Assembly: GCA_032622095.1 (NCBI GenBank)
Contig: CP136062.1
Location: forward strand, 226,744,578-226,808,577
Source of the DNA: Siphonodentalium dalli
Lineage: Eukaryota > Mollusca > Scaphopoda > Gadilida > Siphonodentaliidae
Reading direction: 5' to 3'
Length of the DNA: 64,000 nt
Shown: positions 22,584 through 32,329 of the stretch, in pieces
Layout of the letters: each line of letters starts with the position of its first letter
Position numbering within the stretch: position 1 is the stretch's first letter
Position numbers and translations under genes: made by a program
Notes under the pieces: generated by a model
Seen by the model: only the letters and a program-made list of their open reading frames with translations
Told to the model about the DNA's origin: nothing
Databases searched by the model: none

Positions 22584-23322
22584 TTTTAGTTTGTTGGCAG
22601 CCATTTGCAGAACTATTTTGTTATCGTGTGAAGGACCATAACAACATAAAACATCAATATTAATACGTTTACTTGGCAGAAACCACAGGTCCCCTGGTGC
22701 GACAACACTACTATGAGTATATACCTTGATACGAGGTTTATATCTGTCGGACCTATATTGAACATTGACTCACTTCCTATCAAAATTCTTCAATATCCCT
22801 TGTGCATAAGATAATGCAACAAACCCAGTTCTTTAGACCATATATATATGAATACATGTTCTGCTGAGGTCACACAGACAGGACCACACATCGTGGTGAA
22901 TCATTGTGACAAGTGGAATTCTGCAGTGCTAACTATGCTATATTTGATGGGAATCTATTCAAGGGTTTGTCCGGTTTCGAAAGTGTGCACATATTCATAT
23001 AAATCTTTGGTGATCTAACACGTATCGATGTGGGAGATACAACAAATTAAAGGTGCGAATATAGTCAAAAGAACTGGGTATGTGACATTATCTTATGCAC
23101 AGGGGATATTGATGAATTTTGATCGCAAGTGTGTCTATGCTCAATATAGGTCCGACAGATATAAACCTTGTATCAAGGTATATACTCATGGTAGTGTTGT
23201 TGCACCAGGGGACCTGTGACAAACAGAAAATAAGGATTCATCTTTTCAGACAATAGGTAGTTTTATGGTGATTTTTCCTAAAAAAAAATAGTTCTGCAAA
23301 TGGCTGCCAATAACTAAAATAT
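22584..23322. mobile_element. Foldback element, about 230-bp arms
   Basis: The left arm begins ATTTTAGTTTGTTGGCAGCC and contains CACAGGTCCCCTGGTGC and GGTTTATATCTGTCGGACC. The right arm carries the same motifs reversed and ends GGCTGCCAATAACTAAAAT. The loop is about 180 bp. No clear target duplication was seen. The superfamily is not recognised. Confidence 0.75.
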
Positions 23323-23476
23323 ACAATGAAAAATGTTTGATTTATTTTCACGCAGACATACATGTGTACATGATTTGAGAAGATAGACTGAGCATGCCCT
23401 AGTTTGATTCATAGTCTAGATAATTCGATGTGGTTTTTGCAAATATTTCCTGTTAAACTCTCTATTGACCTACCTA

Positions 23477-23689
23477 CAGTAATGCTCTAAGTAATCGACC
23501 CCTTAACCACAGCAGAATTATGGGTAACTTTTCAGAATTTATTCGGAAATATGGCTTTTTGCCATTCATCGGAAAGCTCTCAGGGAGAGCTTTACGATGA
23601 ATGGCAACAAGCCATATTTCCGACTAAATCCTGAAAAGTTACCCATAATTCTGCTGTAGTTAAGGGGTCGATTATTTAGAGCATTACTG
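23477..23689. mobile_element. pogo-like MITE, full length (213 bp)
   Basis: TA-CAGTAATGCTC to GAGCATTACTG-TA with both arms complete around AAAGCTCTCAGGGAGAGCTTT. The 213-bp length recurs in three copies (also 25404 and 57341), so it is likely the standard form. Confidence 0.85.
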
Positions 23690-23779
23690 TACATGTACCT
23701 TCACTCATTCAATACAATAATCCTCTCTAACACTTCACAGCAATCTTATCACTTTACACACAATAACACAAGCTATAAA

Positions 23780-24246
23780 TATTTAACCTCTCAGACAATA
23801 CATACTCTTATATATGAGTCTCCCATAGGGAGCCCCACATATATAAGAGAATACATTGGCCTAACAATATTTACCACAAGGTAAGTCTTTCTCCATAGGT
23901 CCTGGTTTGGAATGGGGGTGGGGCTTTGCTTCTTGCTTCGGTGCCATCCACCCCATGCACAGTAGGCAAACACCTACTGTGCATGGGTATATATCAATCT
24001 ACTTACAAACTCACAAACCCTACAAACGCTCTTCAGCGGAATTACAGCATTCAAAAGTGGGTTGTAGGAGAGGGTTGTAGGGTATCATCCCAAACTCCAA
24101 ACTTGTAACAATATTTACCTTGACCTTGTAAGCCAGTGCATTCTATTATATATGCGAGGCTGCCAATGGGAGACACACATATATAAGAGAATGCACTGGC
24201 ACAGGATCTTTAATGCTGCACAAGCGCAGCTCCCATCATGAAAGGG
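23780..24246. mobile_element. TTAA MITE, CATGACTGGA subfamily, with spacer insertion
   Basis: The right end CATCATGAAAGGG-TTAA (24247-24250) is intact, and the left end near 23782 (TTAACCTCTCAGAC) is decayed. Two TATATA hairpins are present, but about 225 bp (23877-24100) sit between duplicated AACAATATTTACC spacer sequences. That insert contains a palindrome CACCTACTGTGCATGGG/CCCATGCACAGTAGG. Confidence 0.55.
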
Positions 24247-24280
24247 TTAAGAGACGATTCAGTCTCCTTGAAAAGACGAT

Positions 24281-24402
24281 GAAACTCCAATCGGAAGTAT
24301 GTCTCTAGAGGAGTCCATTATAAACTCCTATCGGATGTATGTCTCTAGAGGAGAACATTATAAACTCCTATCGGAAGTACGTCTCTAGAGGAGTCCATTA
24401 TA
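24281..24402. repeat. 40-bp tandem repeat, 3 units
   Basis: GTCTCTAGAGGAG at 24301, 24341 and 24381, each preceded by ACTCC(A/T)ATCGGAAGTA or a one-base variant. Confidence 0.9.
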
Positions 24403-24836
24403 TTTCATTTCTGTACAACGACATGGCATTCCCAACATGACGTAATAAACCGTTTCGAATTATGGAGTGAATTCCTGGCGTAGTAAATGTTTGTGAGAAT
24501 CGTAGTATTTAGAAATAGTTATAAATACAAAAAGATGCGAAAGAAAATCCGTCATGAATATCGTTGACTGATAAAAAAAACTCGATGCTGTCTCCTATAT
24601 TTCGATGAGTAAAATTAATTATGGATATATCGCCTGTATTCAGTTTTCCAACAATTGTTGAGTAGTTGAGTTAGAGAATGCGTGGGAAAATTGTCAACAT
24701 GTCATTGACCTCTGATCTGTGAAGTGATCTGTTATGCCATAAACATATGAAATCGTGCATAATATGTGCCACTCTCCGATGAAATGGAGGGAATCCCTAA
24801 TTTTAATAGAGACATCTAGAGACATACAGTAATGCC
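24403..24836. other. Unannotated intron sequence
   Basis: Lies within VAP intron 5. No gene, repeat or element end is recognised. Confidence 0.35.
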
Positions 24837-25395
24837 CAAAGTAATTGACCACTTAACCACAGCAGAATTATGGGTAATTTTTCAGGATTTAGCTGAGAGC
24901 TTTCCGATGAATGGCAACAAGCCATATTTCCGACTAAATCCTGAAAAATTACCCGTAATTCTGCTGTAGTTAACCCTTTACCCAACAAACCGGCCAAAAC
25001 CGGCCAAATAAAGATTCAACAGCCTAAAATATCTTCGGTCTGTTTCAATAGAACCATACAAATATGGATATCATTGGAACCGGCTCCTTGACCACATTGT
25101 GATAGTTACAGTTATGCCCTGTGCCAATGCATTCTCTTATATATGCGAGTCGACCATAGGTCGCCTCGCATATATAAGAGAATGCATTGGCCTAAAAAAA
25201 ATCTTTTTTTAACACTTTTTACCATTTTTTCTTACATTCTTTAACAATTTTATAATTTTTAATGTGTTAAGCCGATGCATTCTCTTATATATGCGAGGCG
25301 ACCTATGGTCGACTCGCATATATAAGAGAATGCATTGGCACAGGGCCCTTCTGTTGGGTAAAGGGTTAAGTGGTCAATTACTTTGGGAATTACTG
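24837..25395. mobile_element. pogo-like MITE split by a TTAA MITE
   Basis: The left part is 24837-24973 (TA-CAGTAATGCCC, with an internal deletion near the core) and the right part 25370-25395 (ending GGGAATTACTG-TA). The split falls at the TTAA inside the arm sequence GGTTAAG, which is duplicated on both sides of the inserted piggyBac-like element. Confidence 0.85.
24974..25365. mobile_element. piggyBac-like TTAA MITE nested in a pogo-like MITE
   Basis: ACCCAACA subfamily, 392 bp, with TTAA at 24970-24973 and 25366-25369. Because the host palindrome's sequence is known, this insertion shows directly that TTAA is the duplicated target. Confidence 0.93.
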
Positions 25396-25403
25396 TACAT
25401 GTA

Positions 25404-25616
25404 CAGTAATGCTCTAATTAATCGACTCCTTAACCACAGCAGAAGTATGGGTAACTTTTCAGGATTTAGTTAGAAATATGGCTTGTTGCCATTCATCGGA
25501 AAGCTCTCAGTGAGAGCTTTCCGATGAATGGCAACAAGCCATATTTCCGACTAAATCCTGAAAAGTTACCCATACTTCTGCTGTGGTTAAGGGGTCGATT
25601 AATTAGAGCATTACTG
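25404..25616. mobile_element. pogo-like MITE, full length
   Basis: 213 bp, TA-flanked (25402-25403, 25617-25618), separated from the preceding pogo-like MITE by only TACATGTA. Confidence 0.88.
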
Positions 25617-25682
25617 TACATCCGATAGGTGAATTACTGTACATGTACATCCGATAGGTGAATTACTGTACATGTACATGTG
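25617..25682. repeat. Two-unit tandem repeat at MITE end
   Basis: CATCCGATAGGTGAATTACTG followed by TACATGTA is repeated twice. It begins at the terminal TACTGTA of the adjacent MITE. Confidence 0.75.
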
Positions 25683-25780
25683 TTTCGTCGGCTTTTCAAA
25701 GAGACTGGCGTGATGTAGAAACATGCTACAAGTAAATAGTGATAGCAATAAAGAATATTGAGACCATACAAAGCATTGAG

Positions 25781-26251
25781 CAAGCCTGAGTTTAGTGTGC
25801 CTGTCATTTGCAGAATGAGGTCTCCAGACAGCCCCAGATGGTAAATTTAGTGACGCCATTCCGCATAGCGGGCTAGCATCACTAAATTCTCCCTCTGGGG
25901 ACCTCATTCTGCTTAGGCCTTATCTTCTTTGGAAAGTTTTTTTATTATCAGATTTCTATAGAAACTTCCTCACATAGATTCTATTTCTTTTTTAGTTTTG
26001 TTTCTCTATATCCCCAAATTGGAAGAGGACACATTGCATAATGGAGGTTCTCCAATGGGTGTACATCACAATATTCACCATTTGGGAACTTCAATCTGAG
26101 TCTATGTCTCCCATAGCAGATGAGGCCTAAGCAGAATGAGGTCCACAGAGGGTAAATTTAGTGATGCTAGCCCACTTTGCAAGATAGCATCACTAAATTC
26201 ACCCTCTGGGATCTCATTCTGCAAATGACAGACACACTAAACTCAGACTTG
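25781..26251. mobile_element. CAAGCCTTG-type hAT MITE, longest form (471 bp)
   Basis: Ends are CAAGCCTGAGTTTAGTGTG and CACACTAAACTCAGACTTG. Both palindromes and the full internal segment (about 25920-26130) are present. Flanks GCATTGAG and TTGTTGAG match at 5 of 8 positions, a decayed duplication at best. Confidence 0.8.
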
Positions 26252-26829
26252 TTGTTGAGATTAGATGAGAAGAAAACCAACCCTGGTTAGGCCATGCACA
26301 ATTAATTTCCTTGTTTTTCAGGCCAATTCAGCTGCCCTGGCCATTATACCATAAACATACAACCATAAAGTTAGGCTCCTGTCAACGTTCGAGCCTCGAT
26401 TTGATGTGAAAGCATGCAAAAGGTTTGATTCGATTTGAAATGATAGCGAAGATTCAATAAATTTTCGAACCCTCGGGAGACTTGTGCAACTGTTAAAATA
26501 TATAAACAAAAAAGACCCTAAAACCTTGATCTCGTTTAACAGAAGAGAGATAACCACCTATGTATCAATCATAATAATGACCAGTTTTATATAGCAATTA
26601 ACCAATTACTTGCTCTAACACGCTTGGTACAATATTACCCCAGTCATTTGTACAAGCCAACCAATGAACCGGCTGCAGCCATTGCAGGCACTGCTCTAGT
26701 TTGATCAGAACATGCTCTGATAGTCATCAGTATGACAAGCTGACTGGAACTCTTTTAACGCATGAGTGATGCGAAGCCGACACAGTACGAGCGACCTTGC
26801 TCAAGGGTCACAACTTGGCGCGGGTTTTG
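26252..26829. other. Unannotated intron sequence
   Basis: Within VAP intron 5. No supportable gene was seen. The small minus-strand open frame at 26318-26557 has no recognisable domain. Confidence 0.35.
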
Positions 26830-26982
26830 AAACAGCGTGCAATCCGACAATTGCACGTCGCTCAAAGCGATCAAGCCACTGCTATGTGGAGACTCAATGA
26901 CCGGCGACGCGCTGCGAACCCATATCAACGTGTTTACAGCGAATACAAGTCCGACACACTAACCACTGGACCACGGAGCTCC
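26830..26982 (-). mobile_element. tRNA-derived SINE head or tRNA pseudogene
   Basis: Read on the minus strand from 26982, GGAGCTCCGTGGTCCAGTGG contains an A-box-like TGGTCCAGTGG. A B-box-like GGGTTCGCAGCGC follows about 55 bases later (near 26911-26921). The spacing matches a tRNA of about 73 bases. The 3' body continues to about 26830 (GAGCGACGTGCAATTGTCGG). Whether it is a SINE or a lone pseudogene needs family members. Confidence 0.5.
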
Positions 26983-27000
26983 ACATAAATCATTAGGTAC

Positions 27001-27555
27001 AAATGTACCCTTTTCTAATCCGATTTCATTTATCATTTAATTTTCCAATATAATAAGGTATAATCAGCCAAAATATTAGTGTTAATAAATTGATGAATTG
27101 CACAGACCTGAGGAATGGGAGTCATTATTATTATTATTAATTATTCGTCATATATGTTTCTATAATGGCCATCAATGAAAATAAATTGTTAATGTCACTG
27201 AACTTTCGATTATATGGTTCGATTTGATGTGAAATTTTCCCCCAATTCAATTTGACAAAAAAAATCGTGATTCACAGTAGCCTACATAAAAGTTAGATGT
27301 GAATCAGTAGAGCTGGCCTTACTGGCAGTATTATATAGCACAATAAGATTGTTTTGTGGTGAAATTTGACATTCTTATTGGGAAAGCGTTTAATTAAAAT
27401 TGGAACTATATCTCTCTGTGGTGGACATTAAACTAAGCCTGAGTAAGAGGACAGAGGTCAGATGTCTGCTTTGATGCATCTATTGAAGGTGTTTATGAGA
27501 AAAAAATTTGTTGTAAATTGTGAATTTCTTTGGAAACGTGTACAATAAAAAAAAC
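27001..27555. other. Unannotated intron sequence
   Basis: AT-rich with a short ATT microsatellite near 27124-27145. Nothing else was recognised. Confidence 0.35.
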
Positions 27556-27708
27556 TTAGTGTTTTTGGGTGGATACCAAATATTATCTCATTCGTGAATT
27601 GTGATTGAGGGAACTGTTTGTTTTCAGTCACAACAAGATAGTCGCGAAAATAAACATTTGTCTCTGCCACTCACGAGATAATTTTTGGTATCCACTCAAA
27701 AAACACTA
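27556..27708. mobile_element. Small TIR element, 34-bp arms
   Basis: TAGTGTTTTTGGGTGGATACC at the left and GGTATCCACTCAAAAAACACTA at the right are inverted repeats around about 84 bp. The TAGTG terminus is hAT-like, but no 8-bp duplication was found. Confidence 0.6.
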
Positions 27709-27724
27709 GATATCCTCTATATCC

Positions 27725-28606
27725 TCATCAATGAGCATTTATATAACACTCCCATATGGAGCCTCACATGATCCCAAGCAGACGACAGTCATCAGTGCAT
27801 CGTTCTCTCTGTCGGGGGCTCCATAAGGTAACTACTCATCAATGAGCATTTAGTGAAGAAGGGTTAATTTATATAACACTCCCGTATTGAGCCTCATATG
27901 GACCCAAGCAGACAGTCATCAGTGCAATGTTCTCTCTATCTGGGGCTCCATAAGGGAACTATTCATCAATGAGCATTTAGTAAAGAAGGGTTAATTTATA
28001 TAACACTCCCATATGGAGCCTCACATGAACCCAAGCAGACGACAGTCATCAGTGCAATGTTCTCTCTGTCGGGGGCTCCATAAGGTAACTACTCATCAAT
28101 GAGCATTTAGTGAAGAAGGGTTAATTTATATAACACTCCCGTATTGAGCCTCATATGGACCCAAGCAGACAGTCATCAGTGCAATGTTCTCTCTATCTGG
28201 GGCTCCATAAGGGAACTATTCATCAATGAGCATTTAGTAAAGAAGGGTTAATTTATATAACACTCCCATATGGAGCCTCACATGAACCCAAGCAGACGAC
28301 AGTCATCAGTGCAATGTTCTCTCTGTCTGGGGCTCCATAAGGGAACTAACTACTCATCAATGAGAATTTAGTGAAGAACGGTTAATTTATATAACACTCC
28401 CGTATTGAGCCTCATATGGACCCAAGAAGACGACAGTCATCAGCGCAATGTTCTCTCTATCTGGGGCTCCATAAGGGAACTACTCATCAATGAGCATTTA
28501 GTGAAGAAGGGTTCATTTATATAACACTCCCATATGGAGCCTCAAATGAATCCAAGCAGACGAGTCGTGAGTGCAATGTTTTCTCTATCTGGGGCTCCAT
28601 AAGGTA
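27725..28606. repeat. About 127-bp tandem array, 7 units, with alternating dimer structure
   Basis: ATGAGCATTT recurs at 27731, 27842, 27969, 28099, 28226, then 28360 (variant) and 28490. Units alternate between a CCCATATGGAGCCTCACATG type and a CCCGTATTGAGCCTCATATG type, giving a dimer of about 257 bp. Each unit contains TAGTGAAGAAGGGTTAA, which resembles the TTAA-flanked terminus of the CTATACTAAA-type element. Confidence 0.9.
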
Positions 28607-28704
28607 GTATATATGCGAGGCTTCCTATGGTAGACTTGCATATATATATAGAGAATGCATTGGGTCTTTAATGTTGCACCAGCACAGATCCTGTCATCAA
28701 AGGG
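28607..28704. mobile_element. TTAA MITE right end, abutting the 127-bp array
   Basis: A TATATATGCGAGGCTTCCTA hairpin and right end TGTCATCAAAGGG-TTAA (28705-28708). No left half is present; the array takes its place. Confidence 0.65.
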
Positions 28705-28742
28705 TTAAACACTGCATTTGGAGAGAATAAATAGACAATAGA

Positions 28743-30143
28743 TAACTGTTCTGAGTAGCATACGGTTTAGTTAACTGTTCTGAGTAGCGTACGGTTTAGT
28801 TAACTGTTCTGAGTAGCATACGGTTTAGTTAACTGTTCTGAGTAGCGTATGGTTTAGTTAACTGTTCTGAGTAGCATACGGTTTAGTTAACTGTTCTGAG
28901 TAGCGTATGGTTTAGTTAACTGTTCTGAGTAGCGTATGGTTTAGTTAACTGTTCTGAGTAGCGTATAGTTTAGTTAACTGTTCTGAGTAGCGTATGGTTT
29001 AGTTAACTGTTCTGAGTAGCGTATGGTTTAGTTAACTGTTCTGAGTAGCGTATGGTTTAGTTAACTGTTCTGAGTAGCGTATGGTTTAGTTAACTGTTCT
29101 GAGTAGCGTACGGTTTAGTTAACTGTTCTGAGTAGCGTATGGTTTAGTTAACTGTTCTGAGTAGCGTATGGTTTAGTTAACTGTTCTGAGTAGCGTATGG
29201 TTAAGTTAACTGTTCTGAGTAGCGTACGGTTTAGTTAACTGTTCTGAGTAGCGTACAGTTTAATTAACTGTTCTGAGTAGCGTACGGTTTAGTTAACTGT
29301 TCTGAGTAGCATACGGTTTAGTTAACTGTTCTGAGTAGCGGACGGTTTAGTTAACTGTTCTGAGTAGCGTACGGTTTAATTAACTGTTCTGAGTAGCGGA
29401 CGGTTTAGTTAACTGTTCTGAGCAGCGTATGGTTTAGTTAACTGTTCTGAGTAGCGGACGGTTTAGTTAACTGTTCTGAGTAGCGTACGGTTTAGTTAAC
29501 TGTTCTGAGTAGCGTATGGTTTAGTTAACTGTTCTGAATAGCGTACTGTTTAGTTAACTGTTCTGAGTAGCGGACGGTTTAGTTAACTGTTCTGAGTAGC
29601 GGACGGTTTAGTTAACTGTTCTGAGTAGCATACGGTTTAGTTAACTATTCTGAGTAGCGTACTGTTTAGTTAACTGTTCTGAGTAGCGTACGGTTTAGTT
29701 AACTGTTCTGAGTAGCATACGGTTTAGTTAACTGTTCTGAGTAGCGTACTGTTTAGTTAACTGTTCTGAGTAGCGGACGGTTTTTAACTGTTCTGAGTAG
29801 CGTACGGTTTAGTTAACTGTTCTGAGTAGCATACGGTTTAGTTAACTGTTCTGAGTAGCGTACGGTTTAGTTAACTGTTCTGAGTAGCATATGGTTTAAC
29901 TGTTCTGAGTAGCGTACGGTTTAGTTAACTGTTCTGAGCAGCGTACGGTTTAGTTAACTGTTCTGAGTAGTGTACGGTTTAGTTAACTGTTCTGAGAAGC
30001 GTACGGTTTAGTTAACTGTTCTGAGTAGCGTACGGTTTAGTTAACTGTTCTGAGTAGCGTACGGTTTAGTTAACTGTTCTGAGTAGCGTACGGTTTAGTT
30101 AACTGTTCTGAATAGCGTACGGTTTAGTTAACTGTTCTGAGTA
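28743..30143. repeat. 29-bp tandem array, about 48 units (VAP intron 5)
   Basis: The unit is GTTAACTGTTCTGAGTAGCG plus TACGGTTTA, with common TATGG and GACGG variants. It is head-to-tail throughout. A hAT MITE fragment interrupts it at 30144, and a last partial unit resumes at 30321 as the arm of a hairpin. Confidence 0.97.
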
Positions 30144-30320
30144 TATGGTGCAGGACATTTGCAGAATGAGGTCCCCAGAGGGTGAATCTAGTTACGCTAC
30201 CCTGCAGTGGGTCAGCATCACTAAATTCACCCTCTGGGGACCTCATTCTGCTTAGGCCTCATCTTTCTGGAGAGTATCTTTATTATCATATTAACGACTT
30301 TTTTAGTTTCTTTCCTTCAC
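30144..30320. mobile_element. CAAGCCTTG-type hAT MITE, left half, inside the 29-bp array
   Basis: Contains GACATTTGCAGAATGAGG, one palindrome and the start of the long-form interior (TCATATTAACGACTTTTTTAG). Both true termini are missing. Confidence 0.65.
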
Positions 30321-30451
30321 AAAGTAGCGTACTGTTTTTTCCCTCGAGTGGGATGTGGAGGATTATTTTTACGAGGCGCTAGCCGAGTGAAAATAATCAA
30401 CCTCATCTCACGAGAGGAGAAAAAATGTATGCTACTCAGAACAGTTAACTG
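30321..30451. repeat. Hairpin element with GAGGCGCTAGCCGAG centre
   Basis: The left arm AAAGTAGCGTACTG...CCCTCGAGTGGGATG and the right arm ending GTATGCTACTCAGAACAG are imperfect inverted copies around 30371-30390. The outermost arm sequence is the 29-bp satellite unit, forward on the left and reversed on the right. Confidence 0.8.
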
Positions 30452-30708
30452 TTGTGTTTATTATATTTGCTATACCAGTTTGTTGCGACCCAGACCACAA
30501 TGAAACACACGGTTGGACCAAATGCTTTCTGTTAAAATAACGCGCAAGTACGCCAAATGACGCAGAGATTGACGTCATGACGCAGTGCTGAGTGTAGGAT
30601 AACATCTTGCGAGTAGGATAACACGTTCGGTCTTCTGGGAGTGCGGATATGATCTATATTTTGATGTAAAAAGTTGATGAAAATATAATAAAGTATAAAT
30701 ATATTCAC
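30452..30708. other. Sequence between hairpin and VAP exon 5
   Basis: Contains GATTGACGTCATGACGCAG (a TGACGTCA palindrome) and a small GAGTAGGATAACA repeat near 30590-30625. No further feature was found. Confidence 0.35.
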
Positions 30709-30759
30709 CAAAGGCTGTGCTTGTTCTGGTTTAATATCTTCCGATGGAGCATTTTTGCC
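30709..30759 (-). CDS. VAPB: VAP exon 5: linker
   Basis: This 51-bp exon of 17 codons has acceptor TAATTTTTCAG and donor GTGAAT, phase 0 at both ends. It encodes GKNAPSEDIKPEQAQPL, a polar low-complexity linker between the MSP domain and the coiled coil. The linker is poorly conserved in VAPs, so support comes from splice sites, phase and position rather than from similarity. Confidence 0.85.
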
Positions 30760-30887
30760 CTGAAAAATTAGAGTATTATTTCTAAAATTAAAATAGTTTG
30801 GGATCTAAAACTCTAGATGGTGGACCCACACAGGTGTGTGAATGTGATGAACGATATCGCACAAACCTGACTATGCTCTATCAATGG

Positions 30888-31580
30888 AGCATAATAATGT
30901 CATATTAATAATGTCATATTAATAATGTTATATTAATGTTATAATAATGTCATATTAATAATGTTATATTAATGTCATATTAATAATGTCATATTAATGT
31001 CATATTATGAAGGTTAATAAGTAATAATAATGTCATATTAATATAATATTAATAATGTCATATTAATAATGTCATATTAATGTCATATTATGAAGGTCAA
31101 CAAGTAATAATTTAATAATGTCATATTAATGTTATAATAATGTCATATTAATAATGTCATATTAATGTCATATTATGAAGGTTAATAAGTAATAATAATG
31201 TCATATTAATATAATATTAATAATGTCATATTAATAATGTCATATTAATGTCATATTATGAAGGTCAACAATTAATAATTTAATAATGTCATATTAATGT
31301 TATAATAATGTCATATTAATAATGTCATATTATGAGGGTCAATAAGTATTAATAATGTCATATTATGAAGGTCAACAAGTAATAATTTAATAATGTCATA
31401 TTAATGTAATACTAATGTCATATTAATAATGTCATACTAATTATGTCATATTAATAATGTCATATTATGAAGGTCAAAATATAATTAATAATGTCATATT
31501 AATAATATCATATTAATGTCATATTATTAGCATCATATTAATAACGTCATATTAATAATGTCTAATTATGAAGGTCAATA
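30888..31580. repeat. AT-rich TAATAATGTCATAT array (VAP intron 4)
   Basis: Irregular 12-bp units AATGTCATATTA, with TTATGAAGGT(C/T)AA(C/T)AAGTAAT marking longer units of roughly 120-130 bp. It occupies most of the 864-bp intron between exons 4 and 5. Confidence 0.9.
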
Positions 31581-31623
31581 AGTAAGTAATATCACTTTAA
31601 ATTATGAATAAACGACAACATAC

Positions 31624-31686
31624 CGGTATTTCAAAAACACATCGAAGCTTGGAATCCATCAGAGAATCTGGAGAAGCGTCTTTCCA
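31624..31686 (-). CDS. VAPB: VAP exon 4: end of MSP domain
   Basis: This 63-bp exon of 21 codons has acceptor TTTTTTTCAG above 31686 and donor GTATGT below 31624, phase 0 at both ends. It encodes WKDASPDSLMDSKLRCVFEI plus proline, very close to the vertebrate VAP segment ending in RCVFELP. It lies only about 85 bp from a TTAA MITE (31771-32151) on its upstream side and about 45 bp from an AT-rich array on its downstream side. Confidence 0.95.
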
Positions 31687-31770
31687 CTGAAAAAAATTGA
31701 ATGTTTCGACACAAAAGTTAGATATTTCAACAAATAAGAAATTTTCTTTCTGAAGAATATCAAGGTTTAA

Positions 31771-32151
31771 CCCTTTACCCAACAAACCGGCCAAAACCGG
31801 CCAAATAAAGCTTCAACAGCCTAAAATATCTTCGGTCTGTCTCAATAGAACCATACAAATATGGATATCATTGGAACCGGCTCCTTGACCACATTGTGAT
31901 AGTTACAGTTATGCCCTGTGCCAATGCATTCTCTTATATATGCGAGTCGACCATAGGTCGCCTCGCATATATAAGAGAATGCATTGGCCTAAAAAAAACA
32001 CATTTTACCATTTTTTCTTACATTCTTTAACAATTTTATAATTTTTAATGTGTTAAGCCAATGCATTCTCTTATATATGCGAGGCGACCTATGGTCGACT
32101 CGCATATATAAGAGAATGCATTGGCACAGGGCCGTTATGTTGGGTAAAGGG
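31771..32151. mobile_element. piggyBac-like TTAA MITE, ACCCAACA subfamily, beside exon 4
   Basis: TTAA at 31767-31770 and 32152-32155, both hairpins present, 381 bp. It lies in VAP intron 3, about 85 bp upstream of the exon 4 acceptor on the transcribed strand. Confidence 0.92.
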
Positions 32152-32329
32152 TTAAAAGCAGCTCATAAAATCATTAGTTCTATTCATGTCATATCATAAC
32201 AAATTATTCCTAATAGCTGGAGCAGACATTTTGATGATACAGGTATTAAGGTACAATTATTTCCTAGGTAATCAATCAAGCCATACAATTGGATATAAAA
32301 TATGATCAAATGAAAATTGTTTGAATTAA

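Noticed and set aside
27725-30143. Possible CRISPR array because of regular 29-bp and 127-bp periodicities
   Set aside because: The repeats are contiguous with no unique spacers, and the surrounding gene is a eukaryotic intron-containing gene.
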